Assembly: GCF_002077945.1 (NCBI RefSeq)
Contig: NZ_LVYD01000074.1
Location: 1-64,000, forward strand
Length of the DNA stretch: 64,000 bases
Direction: 5' to 3'
Source of the DNA: Niastella vici
GTDB taxonomy: Bacteria > Bacteroidota > Bacteroidia > Chitinophagales > Chitinophagaceae
Shown: in pieces, positions 36,423 to 44,667 of the stretch
How the letters are laid out: every line of letters begins with the position of its first letter
Numbering within the stretch: the first letter of the stretch is position 1
Notes under the pieces: generated by a model
Told to the model about the DNA's origin: nothing
Databases searched by the model: none
The model's input: only the letters and a program-made list of their open reading frames with translations
Position numbers and translations under genes: made by a program

Positions 36423-36441
36423 ATACCCTAAACCCCCGCGC

Positions 36442-38022
36442 ATGAAATACTTCGACTTTCATGCCCATATCATCCTCAAGCAGCTTTTTAGCGATAATCC
36501 CAATATAGATACTACTGTTAGCCGAAATGATGTGGCCGGCATTCCCAAACAATGTACCGACCTGCCCAATATCATTGAGTCGCAGATGCACCAAACCCAG
36601 CTGGCAGAGTTTGCCGAAGAAGTAGTGGTTGGCTGTGTACTATATGCCATGGAAAGCTTCCTGGCGCAGGAGGTACTGAAGTTGCGCACGTTGCTGCGCA
36701 GCGGCAGTCAGCATAAACTCTCGGCTACCGTGTTGCAAAACGTGGTCGATAGAAAACTGCTGCCTTTTACCGATTTTATAATGGGAAGAACGCTCAATAA
36801 TTACCTCAATGCGCCGCAATCTTTTAATATCCTGCGGCGCGAAAGTTTTGCTCAACCCCTGCCTAAAAATAAAGTGAATGTCTTCTTTGTGATTGAAGGC
36901 TGTCATTCGCTGGTTGATACCAGTAATGGCATTGATATTGCCAACCAGCCCTTTTCGCCTGCTGAGATCCTGGCTAACCTCGATGTCCTGCTAGCCAAAG
37001 CGCCGGTGATCTCGGTGAACCCCGTTCATATGCAGTCATCGAACCTGGCTAACCATGCGTTTGCCATTCAGTTGGCCAACATCCAGCATTTTATTCCGCG
37101 CGGAAATGGGCTTACCAATGACGGGCGTACGGTGATACAGGGGCTATTCGATCGCGGCATTTGTGTTGATACCAAACACATGAGCTACCAATCGCGACTC
37201 CATCTGCGCACCGCCATCGATGCCAACGGCTTCCACAATGTGCAACCCCTCGTTTGCACGCATACCGGTTTTACGGGTATCCCTTTCCGCCAATGGGCCA
37301 ACTTCATTACCCGCAAAATGCCCGACAAACAGGCGGTTTATGTAGAACTGGCCAAATCAATGCAGGTGAAAAATATGCCCAGCCGGCCGGGCGCGCCTGC
37401 CTTTAATATGAGCAGCATCAACCTGTTCGATGAAGAGATAGCCTGGATCGTTCAACATGGCGGCATGATCGGCCTCTCGCTCGACCGCCGCATTATTGGC
37501 TATGTGGGCAAACACGATGACGACCCCACGGGCCGTGACCCAAATTCTACCTTCATTGTCGACAAGGAATTTATTTCCGCCGCTGAATGGACAGCCCTCG
37601 AAATTCCCGATGTAGCCATTGGTAAAGCAGTGAATGAAGATGACTGTATGACCATGGCCGAACTGGAAGAAAGCGCCGATGGGTCCATTCCTGCCCGCGA
37701 TGAATTTTTCTTTGATCATGTACTGTTACAGCTCAAACATTATCTGCAGGTATGCATCGATGCGGGTATTGCTTTGGAAACAGCGCAACAGCATATTTGT
37801 ATGGGCTCCGATTTCGACGGACTTATCAACCCCTTCATCAATATGCCAACGGTGAAGGATATGGATGAGCTCAAAACATACATCCGCAGGAATTTCGGAT
37901 TCTTCCTTAAAAACCTGGAAGATTCAAAAAGCTGGGCCTCCCGGTTAGATGTAGATAAGTTTACGGAGGATCTGTTCTATAATAACGGGTTTAATTATGT
38001 GAAGTCGAGACTGACAAGGTAG
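36442..38022 (+). CDS. Amidohydrolase-fold, M19 (membrane dipeptidase)-like protein
   Basis: 526 residues, no signal peptide. An HxH-type metal site opens the protein (FDFHAHI, His7/His9). VFFVIEGCHSL (Glu152) and GSDFDGLINP (Asp457) match the bridging glutamate and terminal aspartate motifs of M19 dipeptidases, and CTHTGFTG (residues 272-279) supplies a further histidine. M19 enzymes usually have about 320-420 residues, so this protein is longer, with an insert between residues 300 and 400. The substrate is unknown and the cytosolic location is unusual for a peptidoglycan-dipeptide enzyme. It sits among immune-like genes and carries the same upstream motif. Confidence 0.75.
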   Translation: MKYFDFHAHIILKQLFSDNPNIDTTVSRNDVAGIPKQCTDLPNIIESQMHQTQLAEFAEEVVVGCVLYAMESFLAQEVLKLRTLLRSGSQHKLSATVLQNVVDRKLLPFTDFIMGRTLNNYLNAPQSFNILRRESFAQPLPKNKVNVFFVIEGCHSLVDTSNGIDIANQPFSPAEILANLDVLLAKAPVISVNPVHMQSSNLANHAFAIQLANIQHFIPRGNGLTNDGRTVIQGLFDRGICVDTKHMSYQSRLHLRTAIDANGFHNVQPLVCTHTGFTGIPFRQWANFITRKMPDKQAVYVELAKSMQVKNMPSRPGAPAFNMSSINLFDEEIAWIVQHGGMIGLSLDRRIIGYVGKHDDDPTGRDPNSTFIVDKEFISAAEWTALEIPDVAIGKAVNEDDCMTMAELEESADGSIPARDEFFFDHVLLQLKHYLQVCIDAGIALETAQQHICMGSDFDGLINPFINMPTVKDMDELKTYIRRNFGFFLKNLEDSKSWASRLDVDKFTEDLFYNNGFNYVKSRLTR

Positions 38023-38036
38023 AATTTTCCCGTTTG
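38017..38036 (+). promoter_or_regulatory. Weak copy of shared island motif (copy E)
   Basis: AGGTAGAATTTTCCCGTTTG overlaps the end of the dipeptidase gene, 55 bases before the TerB-like start. The core GGT...TTTTCCCGTTT fits the other copies, but no -7 box lies at the expected 36-base distance, so its function is uncertain. Confidence 0.3.
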
Positions 38037-38090
38037 CAACAATAATGAGAAAAGGGGTGCGTTTTTATCACACGTTAAACAAAAACCCCT

Positions 38091-38513
38091 ATGTTCAATT
38101 TATTCAAGAAAAAAGAAGAACCCCAACCACAATCATCAGCCGGACTTTTCAGCGACCTTACCCAAAATCAACGGATGTCAGTGATCAACCTGTTGGCCCT
38201 GATCGCTTATGGTGATGATGAAGGCTCGCGTTCAGAGACGGCCTTGCTGAGTAAATACAGTAACCAATTAGGTGTACGGGCCGAAGCATCGATTTCCTAT
38301 ATGGAGGAAACCGGTTATGAAACCATGATCAGCGACCTCAACAAGCTAAACAGGGAACAAAAAAAGTTCCTGGTACTGGTGTCGAATAACCTTATCGGAA
38401 GCGATGGCGAGATCAACCAGGAAGAAGTGGCGGCAGTGGCAGGCTATTTTGGCGACCTGGGTATTGATATGGATGAATATATAAGTATTGTGGAGGCATC
38501 ACTACGCAGATAA
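38091..38513 (+). CDS. TerB-like domain protein
   Basis: 140 residues. After a short charged lead, an all-helical domain runs from LTQNQRMSVINLLALIAYGD to VSNNLIGSDGEINQEEVAAV, the pattern of TerB-like proteins with an acidic metal-binding turn (SDGEIN). TerB-like domains occur with tellurite-resistance and phage-response systems and can associate with membranes. The gene stands alone between the dipeptidase-like gene and the second sigma cassette and is followed by a clear terminator. Confidence 0.68.
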   Translation: MFNLFKKKEEPQPQSSAGLFSDLTQNQRMSVINLLALIAYGDDEGSRSETALLSKYSNQLGVRAEASISYMEETGYETMISDLNKLNREQKKFLVLVSNNLIGSDGEINQEEVAAVAGYFGDLGIDMDEYISIVEASLRR

Positions 38514-38529
38514 CATTATAAAGATCCTG

Positions 38530-38568
38530 AAAATGGCAGTTCCTGACGGGGCTGCCATTTTTATATGC
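38530..38568 (+). terminator. Rho-independent terminator after TerB-like gene
   Basis: A 10-bp perfect stem (AAAATGGCAG / CTGCCATTTT) with a 12-base loop, the T-rich 3' arm continuing as TTTTTA, lies 16 bases after the TerB-like stop. It separates the island from the second sigma cassette. Confidence 0.75.
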
Positions 38569-38637
38569 GGTCAGGATTGTAAATGTTTTAGAAACCGAAA
38601 GCTGACCCTCGTCATAATTTTGAGTCGTACGAATGGC

Positions 38638-38651
38638 TTGATCAATATCAA
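38638..38651 (+). promoter_or_regulatory. FNR/CRP-type palindrome (TTGATCAATATCAA)
   Basis: Identical to the site at 16283. A TAATTTTC box follows at 38681, as in the first sigma cassette. Confidence 0.5.
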
Positions 38652-38831
38652 TTTAATCAATACCTCTTTGCGGTCAACATTAATTTTCCCAACTTGCTGG
38701 TACCTATCCTGCCAAACCGTTTTTCCTTTTAAACGATGCTCCGTGCTAATCACCTTATCTATTCATTAAGAAACTGATTGTAACAATATTGTAGTCATGT
38801 GTATACATGGACGCTAAGCATTAGTAGCATG

Positions 38832-38859
38832 TTTAAACAAAATAATTGTTTTGTTTAAA
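38832..38859 (+). promoter_or_regulatory. 11-bp inverted repeat before sigma start codon, copy 2
   Basis: The same arms as in copy 1 (TTTAAACAAAA / TTTTGTTTAAA) with spacer TAATTG. Conservation of both arms with a changed spacer suggests selection on the palindrome. Confidence 0.6.
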
Positions 38860-38874
38860 TAAATCATTGACATA

Positions 38875-39477
38875 TTGAAAGCAGGGCAAACTTCTGATGA
38901 GTTGTTGGTTAAGCGATTCAATGAAGGGGATAAAAAAGCGCTTCAGACGATCTACGACATGTATTTCACCCATCTGTTCTATTTTGCGTATCGCCTTACG
39001 CAAAATAGGGCCGAGGCTGAAGACATTGCCGTGGTAACGCTGGAAATTTTGTTGCGACGCCATACCGATTTTGTGACCATGCCGAATATCAAAGCATTCG
39101 TTTTTATTACTGTTAGAAATAAATGTTTAAAATTTTTGGATGCCTCAAAACGGCACCGGGCATCGGAACAGGAGTTGGGTATTCTCAGCGATGAGAAAGA
39201 TGATTATGTGCTGGCCCAAATGGTTCGCAGTGAATTTTTGATGGAAGTGTACCGTGAAATTGAAGAGCTGCCCCCGGTGCGAAAAAAAGTCTTCAAGCTA
39301 TTCTATATAGACGGGCTCGATTCCCAGGAGATAGCCCGATTGCTTCGCATGACCCCGGCCGCGGTATACAATAACAAATTAAAAGCGCTGAAACAATTGC
39401 GGAATGTGTTGTTCGATAAAAAGTTGCTGCCTTTGATAGGCGGTCTTTTTATAATAAGGCAGGTGTGGAATTGTTAG
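38875..39477 (+). CDS. ECF-type RNA polymerase sigma factor, copy 2
   Basis: 200 residues, 94 percent identical by direct count to the sigma factor at 23364 (changes at residues 4, 17, 58, 67, 76, 87, 91, 99, 190, 193, 195 and 197). The region 4 DNA-binding helices are unchanged, so both probably read the same promoters. It also starts with TTG. No gene follows on the same strand: the next 233 bases hold nothing recognisable and then a convergent operon arrives. It may have lost the NTPase partner that follows copy 1, or be a solitary regulator. Confidence 0.9.
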   Translation: MKAGQTSDELLVKRFNEGDKKALQTIYDMYFTHLFYFAYRLTQNRAEAEDIAVVTLEILLRRHTDFVTMPNIKAFVFITVRNKCLKFLDASKRHRASEQELGILSDEKDDYVLAQMVRSEFLMEVYREIEELPPVRKKVFKLFYIDGLDSQEIARLLRMTPAAVYNNKLKALKQLRNVLFDKKLLPLIGGLFIIRQVWNC

Positions 39478-39710
39478 AGGTAAAGGCTAGTTACGTACGA
39501 ACCATAAGGAATTACCAATACGACATTATGAGTAAGGAATGTCTTATAATGGTTGAGTGGTGTCTCGTAAGGAGCCAGGAAAAAGGCATAAGTAGTCACG
39601 GGGTATGTGATCGATATTTTTATTGGATTTTAGGCTGAAAAGTTGATGGTGGTCAAGTGGGGATGCTTGTTATTAATGAGGAAGTGTGCCTTTACATGGC
39701 CGTAATTGCG

Positions 39711-40244
39711 CTATAATTCAATAATTTTCTTTTCCAGCTCGTCGGAAAGGCGGTCTAATAAATAGTACCAACAAATCAAAATGGCTAAAAGGAAGCCAAT
39801 TATTGTAATCAGGGTTAAAGTTAGTTTGCCAGTGAAAATATCTTCCATGGTATGCAAGATGATAATGGAAATAAAGAGAGATACGCTAAGAGATTTTACT
39901 GTTGTTATTTCCAGTTTGGCATTGCCAATGTATTTCGACTTTGTTTTAAGGTCAGGATTGAGACGGGGTTTTACAGCACTGTTGTATTTTAGCAATGATA
40001 ATACAAGCAAATACGCCAGTGGGGAAACGAATATAAGCTCCAGTCCTTCCAGCAATTCATTGATCAGAACTTTTTTTGTTTCCAATGGCATGAATTCTAC
40101 AACCAGCCCATGAATTATTTTATATAATCCTATGCCGAGGGTGATAAACATGATGAATGCCGAAACCCACAAGCCAATCAATAGACCTGTCTCAACTATT
40201 TTTCCATGAAGGGTGATGGCCGATTCTGTTTTGTCTGTACTCAT
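39711..40244 (-). CDS. Four-helix membrane protein of unknown function
   Basis: 177 residues with four predicted membrane helices (ETGLLIGLWVSAFIMFITLG, GLELIFVSPLAYLLVLSLL, LSVSLFISIIILHTM, LTLITIIGFLLAILICWYYL). No signal peptide and no known motif. It is the last gene of the sensor-kinase operon, starting 3 bases after the preceding receiver gene, so it is a plausible target or accessory of that pathway. Confidence 0.72.
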   Translation of the reverse strand: MSTDKTESAITLHGKIVETGLLIGLWVSAFIMFITLGIGLYKIIHGLVVEFMPLETKKVLINELLEGLELIFVSPLAYLLVLSLLKYNSAVKPRLNPDLKTKSKYIGNAKLEITTVKSLSVSLFISIIILHTMEDIFTGKLTLTLITIIGFLLAILICWYYLLDRLSDELEKKIIEL

Positions 40245-40247
40245 AAG

Positions 40248-40706
40248 CTAACCAATAAAATCGTTATCGTTTTGAAGATTGTTTGGCTGGTCTGTTGAAT
40301 TGTGATCCATGGAATGCTTCAATTTATTGCCTAAAATACTCTTTACCGTATTTATGAAAGCTACCTTGCTGAAATTATGTTTTAGAAATATTTTGGGGTC
40401 ATTTAACTCTTTCCAGGCAGTCAGGGGATATTCTGAATCACCAGTAATAATGATGACAGGTATGTTGGCATCCCCAACGAATTTTGCGAGGTTTTCTCCA
40501 ACCTTTTCCCTGCTAACGTTGCTGGGAAAGATGTCCGTTACCAGTAGATCTATATCTTCGGATTTCTGCCAGATCCTTTCCTCGGCTGCGCTAAATGATT
40601 TGTAGTCTTCAATTTTAACTGTAAGATGCTTGTGGAGTATCTTGCAAAGTATTTCAAGCCAGTCCTTATCATCTTCTATGACTAAGATCGTTATTTTTTG
40701 GGGCAT
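40248..40706 (-). CDS. Stand-alone response regulator receiver, second of two
   Basis: 152 residues. Acidic pocket in ILVIEDDKDW, phospho-acceptor Asp in LLVTDIFPSN, Thr in VIIITGDSEY and Lys in IFLKHNFSK define a complete receiver domain. The C-terminal 30 residues are polar and carry no output domain. One base separates it from the preceding receiver gene. The pair with a large kinase suggests branched or competing phosphotransfer. Confidence 0.85.
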   Translation of the reverse strand: MPQKITILVIEDDKDWLEILCKILHKHLTVKIEDYKSFSAAEERIWQKSEDIDLLVTDIFPSNVSREKVGENLAKFVGDANIPVIIITGDSEYPLTAWKELNDPKIFLKHNFSKVAFINTVKSILGNKLKHSMDHNSTDQPNNLQNDNDFIG

Positions 40707-40707
40707 A

Positions 40708-41181
40708 TTAATCTCCTCTTTGATCGTCTTTGAATTGGATGTTTTTTGTGGCGATTACCCGCTCAATTGTTTCTACAAATTGTCGCTTGTCAAATGCCTT
40801 TTTAGACATAAAAAACATACTTTTTAGTTGCTTTACCGGCGACAGTTCAATGTAATCTTCGGGATGTGCGGTGACTACCATGCAGGGTGTAGTGGTATCT
40901 TCCAGGTTCAAATATTTTACTATTGCGAGTATGTCCCACCCCTCGAATTTATTTCGCTCAGTGTCTTTTACCAACTGCATATCTATTGTTATAAAATGAA
41001 ACCGGTCGCTTGTGATCATTTGTTTGGCCATGGTTAAATTAGAAGCAGTTAAAACAAAAAAACCTGCTTTTTCTAGATGTTTTTTAAGGTAGTCTATCCA
41101 GTCAGGATTGTCTTCAATAACCAGGACCTTGCCTTTCTTTTTGTTTTCATGAGTGTTTACTTTTGTTAAATTGTTTTCCAT
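40708..41181 (-). CDS. Stand-alone response regulator receiver, first of two
   Basis: 157 residues. KVLVIEDNPDW holds the acidic pocket, FITIDMQLVKD the phospho-acceptor Asp, CMVVTAHPED the switch Thr, and MSKKAFDK the Lys, so the receiver is complete. A charged 18-residue lead precedes it and there is no DNA-binding domain. It starts 3 bases after the sensor kinase gene, its likely phosphodonor. Confidence 0.85.
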   Translation of the reverse strand: MENNLTKVNTHENKKKGKVLVIEDNPDWIDYLKKHLEKAGFFVLTASNLTMAKQMITSDRFHFITIDMQLVKDTERNKFEGWDILAIVKYLNLEDTTTPCMVVTAHPEDYIELSPVKQLKSMFFMSKKAFDKRQFVETIERVIATKNIQFKDDQRGD

Positions 41182-41184
41182 AAT

Positions 41185-44100
41185 TTACAAATTTGTATTA
41201 TGCCGTTTGATGGGTAATGTTAAAGTGAATGTAGAACCGCTGCTTGGGCTTGAGACCACTTTGAGGTCACCGCCATAGATAATAATAAGTTGCCTGATCT
41301 CGAAAAGCCCAAACCCGCCGCCTGTTTGTCCATTTTTCCAGAAAGAATAAAGGGGGTTGAATATTTTTTCTGAATTATCAGGCTGAATGCCGCATCCGCT
41401 ATCTGTAACCGAGATAGAGACATAGGTGTCATCAAAAAAACCGCGAATGATAACAGTGCCATGTTCATTCATTGCTTTTATAGCGTTATTGATGAGTTCG
41501 AAAACGATCTCGTCAATGATCGGGGCGTGGGCGTGCACAGGAGGTAAAGTTTTCAATCCCTTTATGTCGATCGAAATGTCGGAATATATTTTGAATTGTC
41601 TTTCCTGTTCAATGTTTTGCTGCAGTTGGGCAAAGCTGATTGCTGAAGTTGGCGTGTCAAACATTAAAGGGATCTTGGCACGGATCTCGGATCCGGAGCC
41701 TAAGGCTGTTTCAGCGGCACGTAGCATTTTCAAAAACTCAGCTCTGGCTTCTTCGCTAAAGTCTCCATATTCTCCGTCCATGAAATCTTCAAGGGTTACC
41801 CGAATGGTTCCTATTGAGTTGCCAATACGATGATTTACCAGCCGGGCAAACTCCTTGGTGATCTCTATGCGGTCATAGTCGATCTTCTTTTCAAGCGCCT
41901 GGTTCTTTACGGTTATTTCGTCAAGCATCCTGGTATTATCTATAGCTATAGAGGCAGCAAGCGCAAGGTTTTCCAGTACAAAGCGTTCTTCTTTTGGAAA
42001 ATCTCTATATTTAGTGCTTTCCACGTTAAAGACACCGATCACTTTGTTTTTTGCAACTAATGGAATGCACAATTCGCTCCTGGTGTCCTTTCTGCCGAGC
42101 CGGTTATATTTTAGCCGTTCGGCTGAAGTGGTAGATAGATAAACAGAAGGCTCAATTGGCTCGTTGAGGGTATCGTCTTTGTCGATAAAAGGCAGGTATA
42201 CGGTTTTTCTTTGTTCGATGGCCAAACCGCAGATAGAGTCGCGGGAGATGAGCTGATTTTGATCTTTTTCCGTTGTGCTTTTTTCTACGAATAGCTGACC
42301 GTCCTTGTTAAAAAGCAGAATTTCAGCGTATTGTTTGTTCAATCTTTTTGTGGCTTCAAGGATATTGTCAAGGGTGGCTGATAGGCCCTTGTGCATATTG
42401 ATGGTATCGGCTTCAATAGTGATCAGTTCCTGTAAATGCATTCTTGCCCGCCGTACGTCTTGCAGCAGGCGGAAAATATGTATAGCAATGGCTGTCTGTC
42501 CCCCAAAGCGTTTTATATTTTCTATATCATTTGCAAAGCAATCAACCATTCTGCTTTCCAGGTTTAAAACACCAATGGCAGTATTCTGAACAATAAGGGG
42601 AACCGCTAATTCAGAGACGGTTTCTTTATCGAGGTAGGGCTTGAACAGTTTTTTAGTTTCCTCGTCTGCCTGGTGAAGGTTTGCCATGTACACGCATTCT
42701 TTATTAATGTATGCCTTACCAACCAGGCTATCGTGAATGTCTACCGTTCTGCCTATGTTTTCCGGTTTTGTTGATACGATAACATCCAATTGGTCATTGT
42801 TGTTAATAAGGCAGATGTTGGCAGATTCGCCCCTTGTCATTTTAAGGGATCTTTTTATTATAAAATCGAGAATGTCGGATAGGTCAAGCTCATTGCCTTG
42901 TGTGGTTATATTGAGGTCGATTTCCTGTAATGATTCCAGCGCTATTTTCCCCAGTTCCAGCTCTTTAACAAGCCTGATATTAGTAATGGCAATTTCGGCC
43001 TGGGAAACCAGGGCCTTTAGGATATTTTCATCTATTTCAGTAAAATAATTCTCTTTCTTGCTTTCTACGAAGAATACGCCAGCCACATGGTCAGCTAAGA
43101 TGACCGGGATGGCCAGTGCCGATTTTACCCCTTTATCTATTTTAGAATTAAGTCCCATATTTCCAAAACTGGTGTAGGACGACCTTTCAATCTTGCTGTT
43201 AACCAACTGCGGCTCTTTTGTTTTAACAGCCAGGCCGGTTAAACCCTGCGTGGCAGGGAATTTAAATTTTCTTAGATTTATATATAAGGGAGAAGTATAT
43301 ACAACTGTTAATTCATCGCTTTTCTCATTGTATTCGGCATAGTAACCAAGCCGTTCATTTAATAGTTTCAGGCATTCCTTAAGCACAGACCTCAGGATGT
43401 CACCTTCTTCTTCAATGATGGTCTTTGAAGAAATATAAGTGTCTTTGATCTTTAGGATCTTGGCTGCAAAGGTCATTTTTTGCAAAAGTTTATCCTTTTC
43501 GTCCCGTTCAATCCTTTGAATGCCACTAACAATAAAAAGGCCTAAGAAAATAAGAATGGCAATTTTAGCAAGGAGGCCAAACGCAAAGCCAATATTGTCG
43601 AGGTATATTTTATTTTCAGCAGTCAGCATATCTCTTTGGGCGATCCCAAGGAATTGAATGGCACCGTAAAACAAAGTTGCAGTCATCAACGCTGTTCCCT
43701 GGTACTTATTAGCTGCTACATTTTTGAAATAGATGGCTAATACAGCAAGGGATAAAAAGTTTAAGGTGGCAGCCGGGAGGTATCTTAGGTGAATGTTGGG
43801 AATTATGTGCCCTGAGCCTGGTATACAGCGTGCAATACCAGCTATAATGAATGCGAAGATGATCTGTTTTGGGGTTGCCAACCGCTTGATCAATTTCACA
43901 GAGAAGGGGAACCGCTTTAACCATTTTAGATCAATGAACGGTTTCTCTGATTTTGAGAGATTAATTAATACTGCCGGTAAGGTAGCCGTAAGGAACAGGT
44001 ACATATTGTACAGGTCAAGAACTGTAACAAATACAAAGAGAAAATAATTATTGCTTTGGGGAGAAACGAAAAGGATGTTTACTGTCAGGTAAAGGATGTT

Positions 44101-44271
44101 CGCCAGCCAGGCTATGGATATGCGCTTAAATTCAGGAAGCCCAATTTTATAAGCCTGAATGCTTTGAAAACATAAGCAGAGAACTGTAGGGATCTGAAAG
44201 GCTACAATATATTTTGTGAAGCTGTCATTAAGCAGTATTTCGGTGAATATTTTTTTCAAAAAATTGAGCAT
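41185..44271 (-). CDS. Membrane sensor histidine kinase with tandem GAF domains
   Basis: 1028 residues. About seven membrane helices fill the first 265 residues. Three GAF domains follow (roughly 285-440, 455-615 and 630-785), each ending with the usual strand (VAGVFFVESKKENYF, AIGVLNLESRM, VIGVFNVESTKYRDF). The kinase core has a HisKA_2/HWE-like phosphoacceptor segment (FARLVNHRIGNSIGTIRV), N-box ELINNAIKAM, DSGCGI and GGGFGLFEIRQL. GAF domains bind small ligands or cyclic nucleotides; the ligand is unknown. It heads a minus-strand operon with two receivers and a membrane protein at 1-3 base spacings. Confidence 0.88.
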   Translation of the reverse strand: MLNFLKKIFTEILLNDSFTKYIVAFQIPTVLCLCFQSIQAYKIGLPEFKRISIAWLANILYLTVNILFVSPQSNNYFLFVFVTVLDLYNMYLFLTATLPAVLINLSKSEKPFIDLKWLKRFPFSVKLIKRLATPKQIIFAFIIAGIARCIPGSGHIIPNIHLRYLPAATLNFLSLAVLAIYFKNVAANKYQGTALMTATLFYGAIQFLGIAQRDMLTAENKIYLDNIGFAFGLLAKIAILIFLGLFIVSGIQRIERDEKDKLLQKMTFAAKILKIKDTYISSKTIIEEEGDILRSVLKECLKLLNERLGYYAEYNEKSDELTVVYTSPLYINLRKFKFPATQGLTGLAVKTKEPQLVNSKIERSSYTSFGNMGLNSKIDKGVKSALAIPVILADHVAGVFFVESKKENYFTEIDENILKALVSQAEIAITNIRLVKELELGKIALESLQEIDLNITTQGNELDLSDILDFIIKRSLKMTRGESANICLINNNDQLDVIVSTKPENIGRTVDIHDSLVGKAYINKECVYMANLHQADEETKKLFKPYLDKETVSELAVPLIVQNTAIGVLNLESRMVDCFANDIENIKRFGGQTAIAIHIFRLLQDVRRARMHLQELITIEADTINMHKGLSATLDNILEATKRLNKQYAEILLFNKDGQLFVEKSTTEKDQNQLISRDSICGLAIEQRKTVYLPFIDKDDTLNEPIEPSVYLSTTSAERLKYNRLGRKDTRSELCIPLVAKNKVIGVFNVESTKYRDFPKEERFVLENLALAASIAIDNTRMLDEITVKNQALEKKIDYDRIEITKEFARLVNHRIGNSIGTIRVTLEDFMDGEYGDFSEEARAEFLKMLRAAETALGSGSEIRAKIPLMFDTPTSAISFAQLQQNIEQERQFKIYSDISIDIKGLKTLPPVHAHAPIIDEIVFELINNAIKAMNEHGTVIIRGFFDDTYVSISVTDSGCGIQPDNSEKIFNPLYSFWKNGQTGGGFGLFEIRQLIIIYGGDLKVVSSPSSGSTFTLTLPIKRHNTNL

Positions 44272-44667
44272 GACTTTTCTGATTACTTACAATTAAATAA
44301 AGTACCTGCCGGTGTGTAAAAACATCGTCGATAAGATTTCAATGATCCCAACTTTTTTTAAGCAATCGTAAAGTCTATGCAGGAAACAGTACCGGGGTTT
44401 CGAGCACAAATCAGGTAATCATGAGGTACAAATAGATTAAGATGGATCACAGTAAGCCGTAGTTAAATATATAACCCGTAAAAAGGGGAAATCTAACCGC
44501 TAAAGAGGTGTAGTATTTCTTTGTATCAGAATCGGGGGACTTTTATGCTGGGGTAGGAGAGAGAAGAACGAAGTGGATAATAAAATAATTCAAGAACTTT
44601 ATTGTACTTCCTTGGACCAGCAGATTCTTTGCTGGTCCAAGGAAGATAGAGTGCGAACTTGTTTTAT
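44272..44667. other. Intergenic region between sensor-kinase operon and S9-type gene
   Basis: 396 bases without a gene. The part next to 44271 must hold the promoter of the kinase operon (minus). Around 44480-44500 the minus strand reads CGGTTAGATTTCCCCTTTTT, which resembles the island motif but lacks its spacing. The right end carries a strong hairpin listed separately. Nothing else is recognisable. Confidence 0.5.
44607..44645 (-). terminator. Perfect 16-bp hairpin downstream of S9-type gene
   Basis: CTTCCTTGGACCAGCA and TGCTGGTCCAAGGAAG are exact reverse complements with a 7-base loop. It lies 22 bases past the stop of the minus-strand S9-type gene, so termination or transcript protection is likely. 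No long U-run follows on that strand. Confidence 0.6.

Larger units (their letters stand above)
38602..39477 (+). repeat. Long direct repeat carrying sigma-factor cassette, copy 2
   Basis: Counterpart of 23089-23966 in the same orientation, with scattered substitutions and small indels in the leader and fewer in the coding part. Similarity ends at the sigma stop codon; the following DNA is unrelated. The two copies enclose a segment of about 15 kb. Confidence 0.88.

Noticed and set aside
44480-44500. Minus-strand CGGTTAGATTTCCCCTTTTT as another copy of the island motif
   Set aside because: It is about 200 bases from the kinase start and has no -7-like box at the 36-base spacing shared by the other copies.
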